Source of the DNA: CAZBSE01 sp964561115
Lineage (GTDB): Bacteria; Actinomycetota; Humimicrobiia; Humimicrobiales; Humimicrobiaceae
NCBI GenBank assembly: GCA_964561115.1
Contig: CAZLOE010000031.1
Span: 1-14,434, forward strand
Direction of reading: 5' to 3'
DNA: 14,434 nucleotides
Under the pieces are notes generated by a model. The model searched no databases and was not told the DNA's origin. It saw nothing but the letters and a program-made list of their open reading frames with translations. The translations under genes were made by a program, and so were the position numbers. This document shows positions 14,340 through 14,434 of the stretch, in pieces (the stretch's first letter is position 1; every line of letters begins with the position of its first letter).

Positions 14340-14434
14340 TCATTTATTATATTTTCCAATTATGCTTTCAGGATTTAAATTGCCTTCAAATTCTTCATAA
14401 GGTATATTGACTGTAAAATCTCCGGCTGCATACG
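14340..14434 (-). CDS. C-terminal end of a minus-strand gene (partial)
   Basis: The minus-strand frame entering from the right edge encodes YAAGDFTVNIPYEEFEG, then NLNPESIIGKYNK, and stops at TGA (14340-14342). The other two minus-strand frames contain stops here, and the composition looks like protein. The gene starts outside the window. No family can be assigned from 31 residues. The 60 bases between it and the convergent tetR gene contain only a weak TTAAGC/GCTTAA repeat (14276-14281 and 14301-14306). Confidence 0.55.
   Translation of the reverse strand, partial: YAAGDFTVNIPYEEFEGNLNPESIIGKYNK

Noticed and set aside
1..14434. CRISPR arrays, tRNA or rRNA genes, intact transposases
   Set aside because: No regularly spaced repeats, cloverleaf-like sequences, rRNA landmarks or transposase motifs were seen on either strand.

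Overview
The window is AT-rich bacterial DNA with strong Shine-Dalgarno sites, TTGACA/TATAAT-type promoters, a lipoprotein-anchored sugar-binding protein and an iron-sulfur flavoprotein-like gene. This suggests a low-G+C anaerobe, either Clostridia-like or an uncultured lineage such as Atribacterota. The assignment is an inference from style; no rRNA or marker gene is present. Composition is mosaic: most of the window is strongly AT-rich, the exporter block is intermediate, and the DUF4861-like gene is close to half G+C.

Left end (1-2106): a GT1-type glycosyltransferase, a possible 20-codon leader ORF just upstream of it, and a four-helix membrane protein of unknown function, all on the minus strand. 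Centre-left (2223-7096): a carbohydrate-uptake locus. A DUF4861-like protein without a signal peptide and an RbsC-type permease lie on the plus strand. They are met head-on by a minus-strand unit encoding the sugar-binding lipoprotein and a single-domain sugar ABC ATPase, with a strong intrinsic terminator between those two genes. Although the transporter is split between converging strands, the permease promoter and the binding-protein promoter share a 21-bp element (19 of 21 identical) centred on the same TTGACT -35 box. The DUF4861-like gene has a partly similar promoter. The simplest reading is one regulon that imports a sugar or glycoside and processes it in the cytoplasm.

Centre (6705-7496): a non-coding stretch holding the long leader and promoter of the binding-protein gene, a frameshifted C-terminal remnant of a GGDEF diguanylate cyclase, and a promoter with a perfect palindrome at its start point. 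That promoter drives the next block (7497-11394): a TetR regulator, an ABC exporter ATPase, two ABC-2 permeases and a 69-residue two-helix membrane protein, apparently one operon autoregulated by TetR.

Right end (11477-14434): a double flavodoxin-fold protein with a CX2CX2CX5C cluster motif and a short SAM methyltransferase, both on the minus strand. They are divergent from a second TetR gene, across a spacer packed with TTCATAT/ATATGAA half-sites that cover both promoters. The last bases hold the C-terminal end of another minus-strand gene. No CRISPR array, tRNA, rRNA or intact transposase was seen. The best candidates for something undescribed are the DUF4861/split-transporter regulon, the exporter's small membrane protein, and the flavoprotein plus shortened methyltransferase pair.
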